Assembly: GCA_964428355.1 (NCBI GenBank)
Contig: CAYRYU010000011.1
Span: 47,851-111,850, forward strand
Direction: 5' to 3'
Length of the DNA stretch: 64,000 bases
From: CAYRYU01 sp964428355
GTDB taxonomy: Bacteria > Muiribacteriota > Ozemobacteria > Ozemobacterales > Ozemobacteraceae
Position numbers and translations under genes: made by a program. This document shows, one piece after another, positions 44,838 through 53,065 of the stretch. Positions within the stretch are counted from its first letter, which is position 1. Every line of letters begins with the position of its first letter. A model generated the notes under the pieces. The model worked only from the letters and a program-made list of their open reading frames with translations, did not search any database and was not told where the DNA came from.

Positions 44838-45355
44838 GCGTGCGAAAGGGGTTTTCCCTGATCGAGCTGGTCCTGGCCATCCTCATTTTTTCGTTGGCGG
44901 TGATTCCGATCATTGGAGTTCTCTCTGGAGGAGACCGTGGGGCGGTCAGGGGGGGAAACGAGGTCGTGGCGGTCAGGCTCGCATGGGAAATCGGAGAGCA
45001 GCTGATGATGTTGGATTCCTTCCCCGGGTTCGACCGCATAGCTGGAAGGGAGAACCTCGCCGATGTCCTGAACAATCTCAATGAAGGTCTCGGGGAAGGG
45101 AATCGGCGTCAACCCTATTCGGTTCCGCTTGCAGCCACGGGAATCCGGCTCCTCGTCGCCCCGCTCCCGGAAAATTTCATCGAGCGACGGGTCGAAGCAC
45201 AGAGTTTCCAGGGACCGGAGTGCCTTCCCGGCGAATGGGCAAGGGTCCGCGTCAGGATCGGGTGGAAGCTCCCCGGCCAATCCAAGACAGGTTTGGGTGG
45301 ATTGCACACACACGATTCCTATTTCTTCGTTCGCCGCGGAGCCGCGCGAAAATGA
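44834..45355 (+). CDS. Prepilin-like protein
   Basis: The 173-aa protein has the classic short leader MSVRKG followed by FSLIELVLAILIFSLAVIP with Glu5. A GTG start overlaps the upstream stop (GTGA). The domain has LGEGNRRQPYSVPLAATG and resembles GspI/PilV-type minor pilins. ATGA coupling joins it to the next prepilin. Confidence 0.85.
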   Translation: MSVRKGFSLIELVLAILIFSLAVIPIIGVLSGGDRGAVRGGNEVVAVRLAWEIGEQLMMLDSFPGFDRIAGRENLADVLNNLNEGLGEGNRRQPYSVPLAATGIRLLVAPLPENFIERRVEAQSFQGPECLPGEWARVRVRIGWKLPGQSKTGLGGLHTHDSYFFVRRGAARK

Positions 45356-46077
45356 GCAGTCGTGCAAAGTTTCGCCTTTTCCCGGAAATCCGCCATCGAA
45401 AGCAGATGAAAAAGACCGGCTCACCCGAAAGCGGGTTTTCCATCGTCGAAGTGCTGGTAATGGTAGGCATCGGCACCCTGCTACTGGCGTTTGCTTATGG
45501 CCTGCTGGGCGGGGGGGCGCGCCAGGCGGCACACGGCGAAACGCTCCTTCTTTTCGGCAAAGAACTGAACTCCCTTTCGTCGCAGATCCACCAGGATCTA
45601 CGTGCCTGTCGCTCCTTTGGAACCTTCGATTCGACAGGGCGGCCGACGCTGGTCCAGGATTTTCGCGACGAAACTCCCGGTGGCGAAAGTCCACCGGCAT
45701 CGTCATCGCTTCGAATCGACCTTTTCGACGGGGGGAAGATTACTTACCGCCGAACCGGGGGATTAACATCCCGGGGATTCACATCCCGGGGATTGACATC
45801 CCGGGAATCGGGATCTCCGGGAGCGGTCTCGAGACTCCTGGAAGTCCCCGGAAAACCGGGCAGCGAAACTTTATACGGCTCGGAAATGGTGGAAGATTTC
45901 GGGGTAATCGAGGTCCGGAAGGTACATCGAGCGGATTCCGGGACCTTCGGTTCCAGGTTCCTTCTACTCGGGGTGACTCTCGCGTCCGATGGCAAACGGG
46001 CCCCTCGTCAGGAATCTCGTTTGATGACATTTTTTTCCCCGGGTACCCTCGCCACCTCGACATGGAAACCCCTTTGA
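45352..46077 (+). CDS. Prepilin-like protein with 15-bp coding repeat
   Basis: The 241-aa protein from the ATGA-coupled start has a 28-residue leader; an ATG at 45406 would give a normal 10-residue leader (MKKTGSPESG). The helix FSIVEVLVMVGIGTLLLAFAY follows with Glu5. The middle contains LTSRGFTSRGLTSRE encoded by tandem 15-bp repeats. The tail ends in a disordered-looking sequence. GspJ-like features are present (FGKELNSLSSQIHQDLR). It closes cassette 3. Confidence 0.75.
   Translation: MSSRAKFRLFPEIRHRKQMKKTGSPESGFSIVEVLVMVGIGTLLLAFAYGLLGGGARQAAHGETLLLFGKELNSLSSQIHQDLRACRSFGTFDSTGRPTLVQDFRDETPGGESPPASSSLRIDLFDGGKITYRRTGGLTSRGFTSRGLTSRESGSPGAVSRLLEVPGKPGSETLYGSEMVEDFGVIEVRKVHRADSGTFGSRFLLLGVTLASDGKRAPRQESRLMTFFSPGTLATSTWKPL
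45758..45802. repeat. 15-bp coding tandem repeat
   Basis: Three exact-length units of the form GGGGATTNACATCCC (45758-45772, 45773-45787, 45788-45802) differ only at one base. Each unit is nearly self-complementary (GGGGAT/ATCCC). The product is a repeated five-residue unit, Thr-Ser-Arg-Gly plus Phe or Leu. Confidence 0.85.
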
Positions 46078-46100
46078 TTTTGGGATTTCAACCCAACCTT

Positions 46101-46128
46101 TTGGTTTTTTCCCCGGTAGGAGTAGAAT
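46101..46128 (+). promoter_or_regulatory. Possible promoter of the Thr-repeat protein gene
   Basis: TTGGTT (46101-46106) and TAGAAT (46123-46128), 16 bases apart, lie 55 bases before the ATG at 46183. A small TTGGG/CCCAA stem followed by T-rich sequence just upstream may terminate cassette 3. Confidence 0.3.
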
Positions 46129-46182
46129 AAGGAAAAGGGAATTTTGATTCGCCTCCCCGGAACCGGGAGAAGGGAGAAGGGC

Positions 46183-47775
46183 ATGAAACGGACAAACAGG
46201 TGGATCGCCCTCATTTTCACATTCCTCTTCGGTGTGAGTCTTCCATTCTTCCAGGAAGGGACCGGGTCTTTTGCCGGCAGGGCTCTCGCCTCGAACGTCT
46301 CCGCGCAACAGACCGCCTATGCCCAGGCATTGAGCGCCTATATCAACGTGGTGACCCAGACCGGGGGATCGAGCACCAAGATCGCGCAGGCTCTCGCAAC
46401 CTATCTCGAGGCATACTCATCCTATGTCTCCGCCTTGCGGAACCAGGGCGATACCGCCACCGGAACGGAAACCACGACGAAAACCGACACGTCCACCGGT
46501 ACGGCAACGGGAACATCGACAATCACCGCGACCGGCACGTCCACGATCACGGCAACGGGAACAACGACCATAACCGGGACCGGCACATCTACCATCACTG
46601 CAACGGGAACCTCGACCATCACCGGAACCGACACTTCGACGATCACAGGCACAGGCACCTCGACGATCACGGGAACCGATACATCCACGATCACGGCGAC
46701 CGGAACATCGACTATCACGGCAACGGGAACCGCCACGGCCACGGGAACGGCAACCTGGTCGTGCTCCCCCAAGGCTCTGGTGATCATCTACAACCCCCGT
46801 CTGACGACCGACGGAAACAAATCGGTTATCGAGCACTTCGGCTGGAAGGATCCCGCCACCCTCGCCCAGGAGTTCATCCGGGACATCAAGGAGGGAACGA
46901 ACGGCCAGGTCAACTTCACGATCGCCGACACGAAACTGGTCGAGGAGTGGCCGCCTTTCACCAAAGCTCCGTATTACAACGAGACCACCTACCTCGCCGA
47001 CTGGGAGAACGGCCAGTTCAAGGGAAGCGCATGGAATTTCAACTGCGATTACGTGTCGATCCTGACCAGATTCGGGGTCAAGGACCTGGTTGAAAGCAAA
47101 CAGGTCGACGAAGTCTGGATCTTCGGCTTCCTTGGGATGGGAATGGCCGAAAGTTGCATGGCGGGTACCGGGGCGATCTGGTGCAACGGAAACGTCGTCG
47201 ATTATCCCTGCTCCCGTTCCTTCGTGATCTACGGGTTCAACTACGAGCGGGGTGTCGACTGCATGCTGGAAGACCTCGGCCACAGAAGCGAGTTCATGCT
47301 CAAGGATGTCTATGGTTCCTGGGAACCCCAGGATACCCACCTATGGGGGAGATTCACGCGTCACGACATCCAGAACCCCGGGGAAGCGGCCTGCGGAAAC
47401 GTGCATTTCGCCCCCAACTCGACCAAGGATTACGAATGGGGGAACCCGCGCGTGGTGCAATCGACCTGCGATGACTGGCTCGAGAACTTCCCCAACCTCA
47501 AGGGAACAAAAAAGGACGTGACCTGCGCGGATTGGGGCTCCGGGGACATGAGACTCCATCATCTCTGGTGGTTCAAGCGGTTTCCCCACCACGACGGAAC
47601 CATCGAGGGAAAGCTTGCGAACTGGTGGAAGTACATCTTTGCCTGGAACGAGAACCGGAACCCCCCGGTGGTTTCAATGGAAGGCCCACCCGAGGCTTCC
47701 GTCGAGACGAGCGCCCCTCCTTCCCAGATCGATGGGCAGGCCCCGTCCGGCGATCAGCTCTTCCAGGACCGCTAG
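46183..47775 (+). CDS. Exported protein with Thr-rich repeat linker and large unknown C-terminal domain
   Basis: The 530-aa protein has a signal peptide (WIALIFTFLFGVSLPFF) and a short helical N-domain. A linker of about 90 residues (about 100-190) follows, made almost only of Thr, Gly, Ala, Ser and Ile in units such as TSTITATG. The globular C-terminal domain (about 195-500) begins KALVIIYNPRL and contains several Cys, WIFGFLGMGMAESCM, SFVIYGFNYERG and LGHRSEFML. I do not recognise it as a named enzyme family. Thr-rich linkers are typical of surface proteins and may be O-glycosylated. The ATG follows AGGGAGAAGGGC; a TTG at 46144 is less likely. Confidence 0.7.
   Translation: MKRTNRWIALIFTFLFGVSLPFFQEGTGSFAGRALASNVSAQQTAYAQALSAYINVVTQTGGSSTKIAQALATYLEAYSSYVSALRNQGDTATGTETTTKTDTSTGTATGTSTITATGTSTITATGTTTITGTGTSTITATGTSTITGTDTSTITGTGTSTITGTDTSTITATGTSTITATGTATATGTATWSCSPKALVIIYNPRLTTDGNKSVIEHFGWKDPATLAQEFIRDIKEGTNGQVNFTIADTKLVEEWPPFTKAPYYNETTYLADWENGQFKGSAWNFNCDYVSILTRFGVKDLVESKQVDEVWIFGFLGMGMAESCMAGTGAIWCNGNVVDYPCSRSFVIYGFNYERGVDCMLEDLGHRSEFMLKDVYGSWEPQDTHLWGRFTRHDIQNPGEAACGNVHFAPNSTKDYEWGNPRVVQSTCDDWLENFPNLKGTKKDVTCADWGSGDMRLHHLWWFKRFPHHDGTIEGKLANWWKYIFAWNENRNPPVVSMEGPPEASVETSAPPSQIDGQAPSGDQLFQDR
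46489..46750. repeat. Thr-rich coding tandem repeat
   Basis: A degenerate 24-bp unit (ACSGGAACATCGACNATCAC-like) is repeated about ten times and encodes an eight-residue unit with Thr at every second position. Third-base differences between units show the array is not very recent, while the protein pattern is kept. Confidence 0.7.
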
Positions 47776-47916
47776 ACCTCCCCCCCCGACCTTTCCCTTC
47801 ACACGTCTTCCGCGGTCGGAAACCTGCGGAACGGAATCTTTATGTCACAATTTTGCATAATCTCGCATTGAAAGAAGTGAAGGGAACTGGTAACACTGTT
47901 TCGATTCGAGATCGAT

Positions 47917-47935
47917 CCCGGGGCCCAACCCCGGG
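47917..47935 (+). promoter_or_regulatory. GC-rich hairpin in the leader of the M23 gene
   Basis: CCCGGGG (47917-47923) and CCCCGGG (47929-47935) pair perfectly over a 5-base loop. The stem ends about 20 bases before the ATG at 47956 and just ahead of the ribosome site AAAGGGGGGG. It could regulate translation or stabilise the mRNA. Elsewhere in the 180-bp gap a TTCCGC/GCGGAA stem (47808-47831) could terminate the upstream gene; no convincing promoter was found. Confidence 0.4.
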
Positions 47936-47955
47936 TCGGTGAAAGGGGGGGAAAC

Positions 47956-49011
47956 ATGTCGGAAGAAAGACGGGTAGCCCTTTCCGCTCTTCTGGTTCTA
48001 TTCATGGCCCTCGGATTGGTCGGGGTGACCCCCCAGACCGGAACCGCCGTGGAGCCCGCACCCGCGACCGAAGCCAACGCCGCCGGGAACACAAGCGGTG
48101 AACTGACGGGGATTTCCCCCGACGGCGATTCCGTTTCGGACGGGCTGCTTGGGACCTCGGATGGAACCGTATCCTCCGATACCGTTGACCCGAAGGCCGG
48201 GTGGGTACTCGATCCGGGCCGGGACGACGGACTCAAGGTCTACATCCCCGCCACCGCGGCGGAACGGATCAAGGAGCTCGGGCAGGATTGGAACGACCTT
48301 TTCCAGAAGCTGAAGTTCGACGACCTCCTCATACTTCACGGAGAGGCCGACAAGGTGCGCATCTCGGTAGGAGCACCCGAATTCGATGCCGAAACCTTCC
48401 TCAACCAGCTGAAAGGTTTCGTTTCGGATTTCCAAGCCGCAAAGAGTGCCGGCGACCCAACTGCCATGGAGAAGGCATTCAACGATCTTTGCGCGGCATA
48501 TCCCGGTACCGACCCCGATGGCCCTCCCGACATGGATCCGGCAATCTACGACGACATGAAGAAAGCCCTGGACAAATGCAAGGCCGAGCATGGGGGGGAT
48601 TTCGGAGCAGACGTGGTCGTTCCGATGCCCACCTATTACACATCACCTTATGGCCCCAGGAACTTCATGGGAGGAACCTTCCACCACGGGATCGATCTCC
48701 CTGTCGAGTCGGGGACATCGTTGAAGTCTCTCGGTTCGGGAGTCGTGACCGGGTCCGGATGGGAGGATATAGGAGGCTTTTTCATAACGATCCAGTACGA
48801 CAACGGGTATTCCTCCACCTATTGCCACCTCGACCATTCCGTCGCGGCAGAGGGGGACAGGGTCACCGCAGGCCAGGAAGTGGCCATTTCCGACAATACC
48901 GGAGGTCGGACATCCGGCCCACACCTTCACCTGGGCATGAGAGACGCGAACGGGGAGTGGGTGGACCCGCAAACCGTCCCGGGTTTGAACCTTCCGAAGC
49001 AGGAAGGTTGA
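47956..49011 (+). CDS. Secreted protein: shared N-terminal domain plus M23 endopeptidase domain
   Basis: The 351-aa protein has a signal peptide (LLVLFMALGLVGV) and the shared module (about residues 55-215) in diverged form: VSDGLLGTS, LDPGRDDGLKV, ATAAERIKELGQDWN and HGEADKVRISVGAPEFDAE. The C-terminal M23/LytM domain has zinc ligands His243 and Asp247 (HHGID) and the HLH motif (His323-His325), plus SPYGPRNFMGG. M23 enzymes cut peptidoglycan cross-bridges. All zinc ligands are present, so it is probably active. A propeller-like gene follows after 11 bp. This cassette lies 14 kb from its two paralogs. Confidence 0.85.
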   Translation: MSEERRVALSALLVLFMALGLVGVTPQTGTAVEPAPATEANAAGNTSGELTGISPDGDSVSDGLLGTSDGTVSSDTVDPKAGWVLDPGRDDGLKVYIPATAAERIKELGQDWNDLFQKLKFDDLLILHGEADKVRISVGAPEFDAETFLNQLKGFVSDFQAAKSAGDPTAMEKAFNDLCAAYPGTDPDGPPDMDPAIYDDMKKALDKCKAEHGGDFGADVVVPMPTYYTSPYGPRNFMGGTFHHGIDLPVESGTSLKSLGSGVVTGSGWEDIGGFFITIQYDNGYSSTYCHLDHSVAAEGDRVTAGQEVAISDNTGGRTSGPHLHLGMRDANGEWVDPQTVPGLNLPKQEG

Positions 49012-49022
49012 GGGGGAAACCA

Positions 49023-50048
49023 ATGAAAAAGACATTCTTCCTTCTTCCTTTGGCACTGTTCTTCGCACCTCTGGTTCAGGCTCAAACCGCTTCGGAAGCG
49101 ATCGAAATAGGAGGGTTTCTCTATTCCCCCGGGATCGCCTCGGATGTTCTCCCTCCCGCCACGCTCCTTTCCATCCCTTTCGGGAAGGACGACGGAAACC
49201 TTGGCGGAACGGCCCAGGATACGAAACACAGGACCTACGGCGTGCCCCCGTCGTTCAGGCTCGGGCCGGAGGGTTCCCTCTGGATCCTCGATCTTTTGAA
49301 CCAGAAATTGAAGAGTTTTTCCATCGGTGGGAAGTTCCTTCAGGGGGTGAAACTCCCCCCCCTCGGGAAAAAGGAATGGACAGATTATTCCGACTTCTGC
49401 ATCCTCCCGGATGGAGATTTCTGGCTGCTTTCCGGCGCGGCGGGGGTTGCCGTCCGGATCGACGGGGAAGGCAAGGTGAAGGTTTCGCTCAAGGGGTTGC
49501 GGCACGCGAACGAAATCGGACTGGATCACCGCGGGGAAATCCTTATCAGGAACCCATTCACGAATGGAATCTCGAGGTATTCCGCCGAGGGGGTGTTCCG
49601 GGTGAAACTTCCCGGCCAGGCTCAGCATTCGCTGGTGACAGACGCGACGGGGAACCTGTACGGTTTCGCCGGAAGTGATAGGGAGCCGATCCTGAAGATC
49701 TCCCCGTCCACGGGGACGATCAAGGAAGAACGAACCCTGGTGGGGTTCGGGCTCGAGGGCATCACCGATCCGAACGTTCGGTTCACGAACCGGAAAGTCC
49801 TCGGAACCGACGCAAAGGGGAACGTCTACGTACAGCTTGGCGCATGCGACCGAAAAGGGGTGGTCTTCCGGAACAGGATCGCAAGGATTTCCCCCGAAGG
49901 CAAGATCATTTCCCAGGCAGAATTCCTTATGGGGGGAGTGTTCGCCCCCGGCACAGCCCGGACGAGAATCGTCATGCCCGATGGACGAATCCTGTTCATC
50001 GCCTCAGCCGGAGAAAGAGCACTCTTCATGACATATTCCCTTCCGTGA
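49023..50048 (+). CDS. Secreted beta-propeller-like protein (partner of the M23 protein)
   Basis: The 341-aa protein has a signal peptide (FFLLPLALFFAPLVQAQ) and NHL-like repeats such as PSFRLGPEGSLWILDLLNQKL, FCILPDGDFWLLSG, IGLDHRGEILI and VLGTDAKGNVYVQLG. It resembles the propeller at 33981 in the way the repeats begin. GGGGGAAACCA precedes the ATG at 49023. The longer open frame running back into the M23 gene is not coding. Its position directly after a shared-domain hydrolase gene repeats the arrangement at 31880 and 33981. Confidence 0.7.
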   Translation: MKKTFFLLPLALFFAPLVQAQTASEAIEIGGFLYSPGIASDVLPPATLLSIPFGKDDGNLGGTAQDTKHRTYGVPPSFRLGPEGSLWILDLLNQKLKSFSIGGKFLQGVKLPPLGKKEWTDYSDFCILPDGDFWLLSGAAGVAVRIDGEGKVKVSLKGLRHANEIGLDHRGEILIRNPFTNGISRYSAEGVFRVKLPGQAQHSLVTDATGNLYGFAGSDREPILKISPSTGTIKEERTLVGFGLEGITDPNVRFTNRKVLGTDAKGNVYVQLGACDRKGVVFRNRIARISPEGKIISQAEFLMGGVFAPGTARTRIVMPDGRILFIASAGERALFMTYSLP

Positions 50049-50154
50049 GTACCATTGTTTTCCGGCCCTCGAGGAAATGAAGAAGGCACATGAAAGGGAT
50101 ATCCAACTCCTTCCGATAAAAGCTGTCTGATCAACGCGCACAGGAGGAAATGGA

Positions 50155-51045
50155 ATGGGTTCACAACGTTATCCCCAGATTCCCGTTTTCCAATGGGCTC
50201 TTCCGCTCTTTTTCATCGCAGCCCTCCTTCCCGCCTGGTCGCTTTCCCTGAGCGATGCCGCGGCTCTCGGGCGGGCCGCTTATTTCATCGAGGACGAGAG
50301 CTACCTCCTTCCCCCGGGCTTTTCACTGGTGAAGAAAACCGTGGATAAAGCTTCCGGATTCAGGGGAGCGATCTTCCGGAACGGGACGGCCTCGGAAACA
50401 GTCATCGTCTTCGCGGGAACCGAGTTCGGCAAGGATCCGAAGGATATCCTGGCGGACATCGGAATCGTCGTGGGTGAAGTGAACGACGTGGTGGAGAAGA
50501 TCGTGATGCTCCTGGCGGAGAAGGCGAAGGGAGTATTCTCCGATGTCGAGCCGAAACGCGTGGAACGGATCCAGCAAAAGCTTCAAATCACGAAGCCCAG
50601 GGAGATCGATGGCCAGCTGCAGTTTGCGAGAAAACTGGCCAGGGAGGCACGGCAAAGCCCCGGAGGAAGGACTTCCACCCTTTTCGTTGTCGGTCACTCC
50701 CTTGGAGGATTCCTCGCCCAGCTCGTGGGGTTTGAATCCCGCCTGCCGACGATCACCTTCAATGCCCCCGGAGCCGCCAATTACGAAGGCGCCGGGGGAA
50801 TGGCCGCCAGGAGGGATGAAATCGCGACTGCGGCTCTCGAAGGGGTGAGCGACGGGCTTCTGAGTTTGGAAGACGAACTGGTTGGGAACCACATCCGGGC
50901 TCATGACCTGGTGGGAATGTTCGGGGACCACATCGGCCCGAAGGTCGAGTATCCCGATATCGAAAAGTCCTGGGGCCTCGATTTCCTTCTCGAAAATCAC
51001 AGCATAGACGCTTTCATCAATTTCCTGGAAAAAGCACGGAAGTGA
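50155..51045 (+). CDS. Secreted lipase-like alpha/beta-hydrolase
   Basis: The 296-aa protein has a signal peptide (ALPLFFIAALLPAWSLS) and a class 3 lipase/DUF2974-like domain. Key parts are IVFAGTEFGKDPKD, the nucleophile elbow VVGHSLGGFLAQL (Ser182), ITFNAPGA and a late ENHSID histidine. The motif GVSDGLLSLEDELVGNHIRA near residue 225 recalls the VSDGLL motif of the wall-hydrolase-type proteins. Substrate unknown. A GGAGGAAATGGA ribosome site overlaps the ATG region. The 106-bp gap upstream has no clear promoter. Confidence 0.75.
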   Translation: MGSQRYPQIPVFQWALPLFFIAALLPAWSLSLSDAAALGRAAYFIEDESYLLPPGFSLVKKTVDKASGFRGAIFRNGTASETVIVFAGTEFGKDPKDILADIGIVVGEVNDVVEKIVMLLAEKAKGVFSDVEPKRVERIQQKLQITKPREIDGQLQFARKLAREARQSPGGRTSTLFVVGHSLGGFLAQLVGFESRLPTITFNAPGAANYEGAGGMAARRDEIATAALEGVSDGLLSLEDELVGNHIRAHDLVGMFGDHIGPKVEYPDIEKSWGLDFLLENHSIDAFINFLEKARK

Positions 51046-51121
51046 AGACCCCCCTGAAGAGGTTGGCATTCAGAGAAGGGAATCTCGAGATGGCAATCTT
51101 GAAATTGGGAACGTCGAGATC

Positions 51122-51149
51122 GGGGATCGGAGGTTGGGGATCGGAGGTT
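51122..51149. repeat. 14-bp tandem repeat upstream of the 51211 gene
   Basis: Two exact units of GGGGATCGGAGGTT (51122-51135 and 51136-51149), with related fragments just before them, lie 18 bases upstream of an extended -10 box. They could be a direct-repeat regulator site or slippage. Confidence 0.6.
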
Positions 51150-51166
51150 CCGGAAAGAGCCAAGAA

Positions 51167-51176
51167 TTGGTATACT
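51167..51176 (+). promoter_or_regulatory. Extended -10 promoter element
   Basis: TTGGTATACT combines the TGn extension with TATACT. The ATG at 51211 follows after 34 bases, with TTGGAGGTAGGG as ribosome site. Confidence 0.5.
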
Positions 51177-51210
51177 GGGATTCGATACCGATTTTCTTGG
51201 AGGTAGGGTC

Positions 51211-52395
51211 ATGAGATTTTCCGGAATCGTATTGGGAATGTTCCTGATCGCGTTTCTCGCGGGCCTTCCCGCTCAGTCATACGCAGGTTCGGCAGTCGAT
51301 GATCTGCTCGCGAGCCAGAAAGTTATCAGAGTCTACTTCCCCGACCCTTTCGAAGCTGAACTGGCTCTCCTGGCGCATTGGGAAGACCGGCTCGTTTTCC
51401 TGCACCGCGCGATGTTTCAGGCTGAAACCTCTTCCGGCCTGGGAGGAGCCCTTGCATCCTATCTCAAGAAAGCTCTTGTAGACCTCCACAAGGTGACTTC
51501 GGCAGCCACAAAGGCATGGATGTCAGGCAACCAGGAAAGGATCGACAGGGTCAAGGAATACGCGTCGGGCCTCAAGATCGAAGGTGACCGGGCAGCATTC
51601 GCCCAGATGTTCAGCATCCTTTCGCCAGCCGACCGCGCGAAGTTCCGTGACCTGGCTGAAGAGTGCAAGAAGCTCGCAACCGGACTGGCCGATGCCGCCA
51701 CTCTCAAAAGCTACCTTGCAGCGATAGCGAAAGACCCCGACTTCGCGAAGCATTCCCCGATCGCGACCGCCTGGCGGAAGATCAAGGACGATTTCCGTCG
51801 TCTTGCAGCCGGAATCTCCGAGAAGTTCGCCATCGAGCGCGTGCTGCGGTTCGTCGAGAAAGCCCGCAAAGCCGCGGGAACCGGCCCGCTTGCGAACGCT
51901 CTTTCCCAGCTGGGCCTGCGCCTCCGAACGAACCTTGTCGAAAGGATCAACGAGGAGCTGACCGGCCAGGTCGAAAACGATCTTTGCGCGAAGACCATCA
52001 CGAAGCTCGCCCTGGTCGATAACGGTGGAAGCCAGGGTTTCATGATCAAGGAAAGCCTCCTTCGCGGACGGCTTCACACGATCACGGCCCTTTGCGTCAG
52101 GGGAGACCAGCTCGACCGGGATCTGTTCCGCCCCCTTCTCGGACGCAACATCCTGGAAACCGTCAACAAGCTGAAAGCCAAGGCATCCAAACCCGACCAG
52201 CAGGAGTACCTCACCAAGGTGGCCCAGACGATCGAAGACGTCGTGAGATACGCGGCGCGGCCGGTGCCGACCGATCAGGAAACCCAGGCTCCCTCGAATG
52301 ATGACAAGGTCGAGCAGAAGGCAATCCGTGCCTGGCTCTGCGAAGAGGACAAAGCGGGTCTCTTCCCCGGCCTCGATGCCCTGACCCTACCCTGA
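51211..52395 (+). CDS. Exported helical protein of unknown function
   Basis: The 394-aa protein has a clear signal peptide (FSGIVLGMFLIAFLAGLPAQSYAG). A mature part rich in Ala, Leu, Lys and Arg follows and is predicted mostly helical, for example LKSYLAAIAKDPDFAKH and KFAIERVLRFVEKARKAAG. Two or three Cys are scattered. No motif is recognised. It has its own extended -10 promoter and converges with the membrane-protein gene ending at 52406. Confidence 0.7.
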   Translation: MRFSGIVLGMFLIAFLAGLPAQSYAGSAVDDLLASQKVIRVYFPDPFEAELALLAHWEDRLVFLHRAMFQAETSSGLGGALASYLKKALVDLHKVTSAATKAWMSGNQERIDRVKEYASGLKIEGDRAAFAQMFSILSPADRAKFRDLAEECKKLATGLADAATLKSYLAAIAKDPDFAKHSPIATAWRKIKDDFRRLAAGISEKFAIERVLRFVEKARKAAGTGPLANALSQLGLRLRTNLVERINEELTGQVENDLCAKTITKLALVDNGGSQGFMIKESLLRGRLHTITALCVRGDQLDRDLFRPLLGRNILETVNKLKAKASKPDQQEYLTKVAQTIEDVVRYAARPVPTDQETQAPSNDDKVEQKAIRAWLCEEDKAGLFPGLDALTLP

Positions 52396-52405
52396 AAAAC
52401 TGGGA

Positions 52406-53065
52406 TCAGCCACTCCCCGCCCCTGGTGACCCGTTTATCGACCATCGTCCCCTCTCCTCCGGAGATCCGGGGCGAGTGTTTCGGGAACCCCTCTCCTCCG
52501 GAAACAATTTCCGGAGGAGGAGTTCGGTGATCCAAAGGGCCGCGGCACCCACGATCACGAGCCCGACCCAGTAGGCGAAGAAGCTTCCCAACCGGACGGG
52601 TGTCGCAGGGTGGATCTGGAAGGCCAGGTTGACGTTCATTTCAGGGGGAGTGACCCAGCGGCAAACGAGCTGGAGAAACAGGAAAATCCCCACCGAATGT
52701 GCCCAGGTCCCCGGAACGGCCCTGACGGAGCGGAGCGCAAGAATCCCCGTCACGGCATTGCCCAGGTGGGAGCAGGTCGAAGCAAGGCTTCCCTCCTCGA
52801 CCGTCAGAAGGCCGATGACCCACCAGGGAATTCCGAAAACCGTGAACAAGGCCCCGACCCTGATCAGATGTGCATTGAGCGTCAGCATCCCGGTCCCCAG
52901 GATCAGGACCGCGACATGACAGATCCAAAGGCTGTCCGCGGGACGTCCGAGATGAAGGTTGTTCGAAAAGATCCAACCGAACAGGAAAAAGGGGACCAGC
53001 GCTCCTCCCCTCAAAACGCGTGCGTATGGAGGCGGCAGGGGGTTTCCCGAAGCAGGGGGAATCAT
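52406..53065 (-). CDS. Polytopic membrane protein of unknown function
   Basis: About 219 aa from the ATG at 53065 (MIPPASGNPLPPP), with about six hydrophobic helices: VPFFLFGWIF, ICHVAVLILGTGML, ALFTVFGIPWWVIGLL, and others. A charged C-terminal tail is Arg/Gly/Pro-rich. A start at 53107 is possible. No family is recognised with certainty. It is divergent from the LptF/LptG gene. Confidence 0.55.
   Translation of the reverse strand: MIPPASGNPLPPPYARVLRGGALVPFFLFGWIFSNNLHLGRPADSLWICHVAVLILGTGMLTLNAHLIRVGALFTVFGIPWWVIGLLTVEEGSLASTCSHLGNAVTGILALRSVRAVPGTWAHSVGIFLFLQLVCRWVTPPEMNVNLAFQIHPATPVRLGSFFAYWVGLVIVGAAALWITELLLRKLFPEERGSRNTRPGSPEERGRWSINGSPGAGSG

Noticed and set aside
41427..46077. Complete type II secretion or type IV pilus operon
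   Set aside because: No ATPase, platform protein, secretin or prepilin peptidase was found; only pseudopilin-like genes are present.
46144..46182. TTG start of the Thr-repeat protein
   Set aside because: The ATG at 46183 has the better ribosome site and puts the signal peptide at the N-terminus.
45758..46750. CRISPR-like array from regular repeats
   Set aside because: The repeats are head-to-tail without unique spacers and are translated; no cas genes are present.
48201..49022. N-terminal extension of the propeller gene through the M23 gene
   Set aside because: It overlaps the M23 coding sequence; a signal peptide and ribosome site fix the start at 49023.
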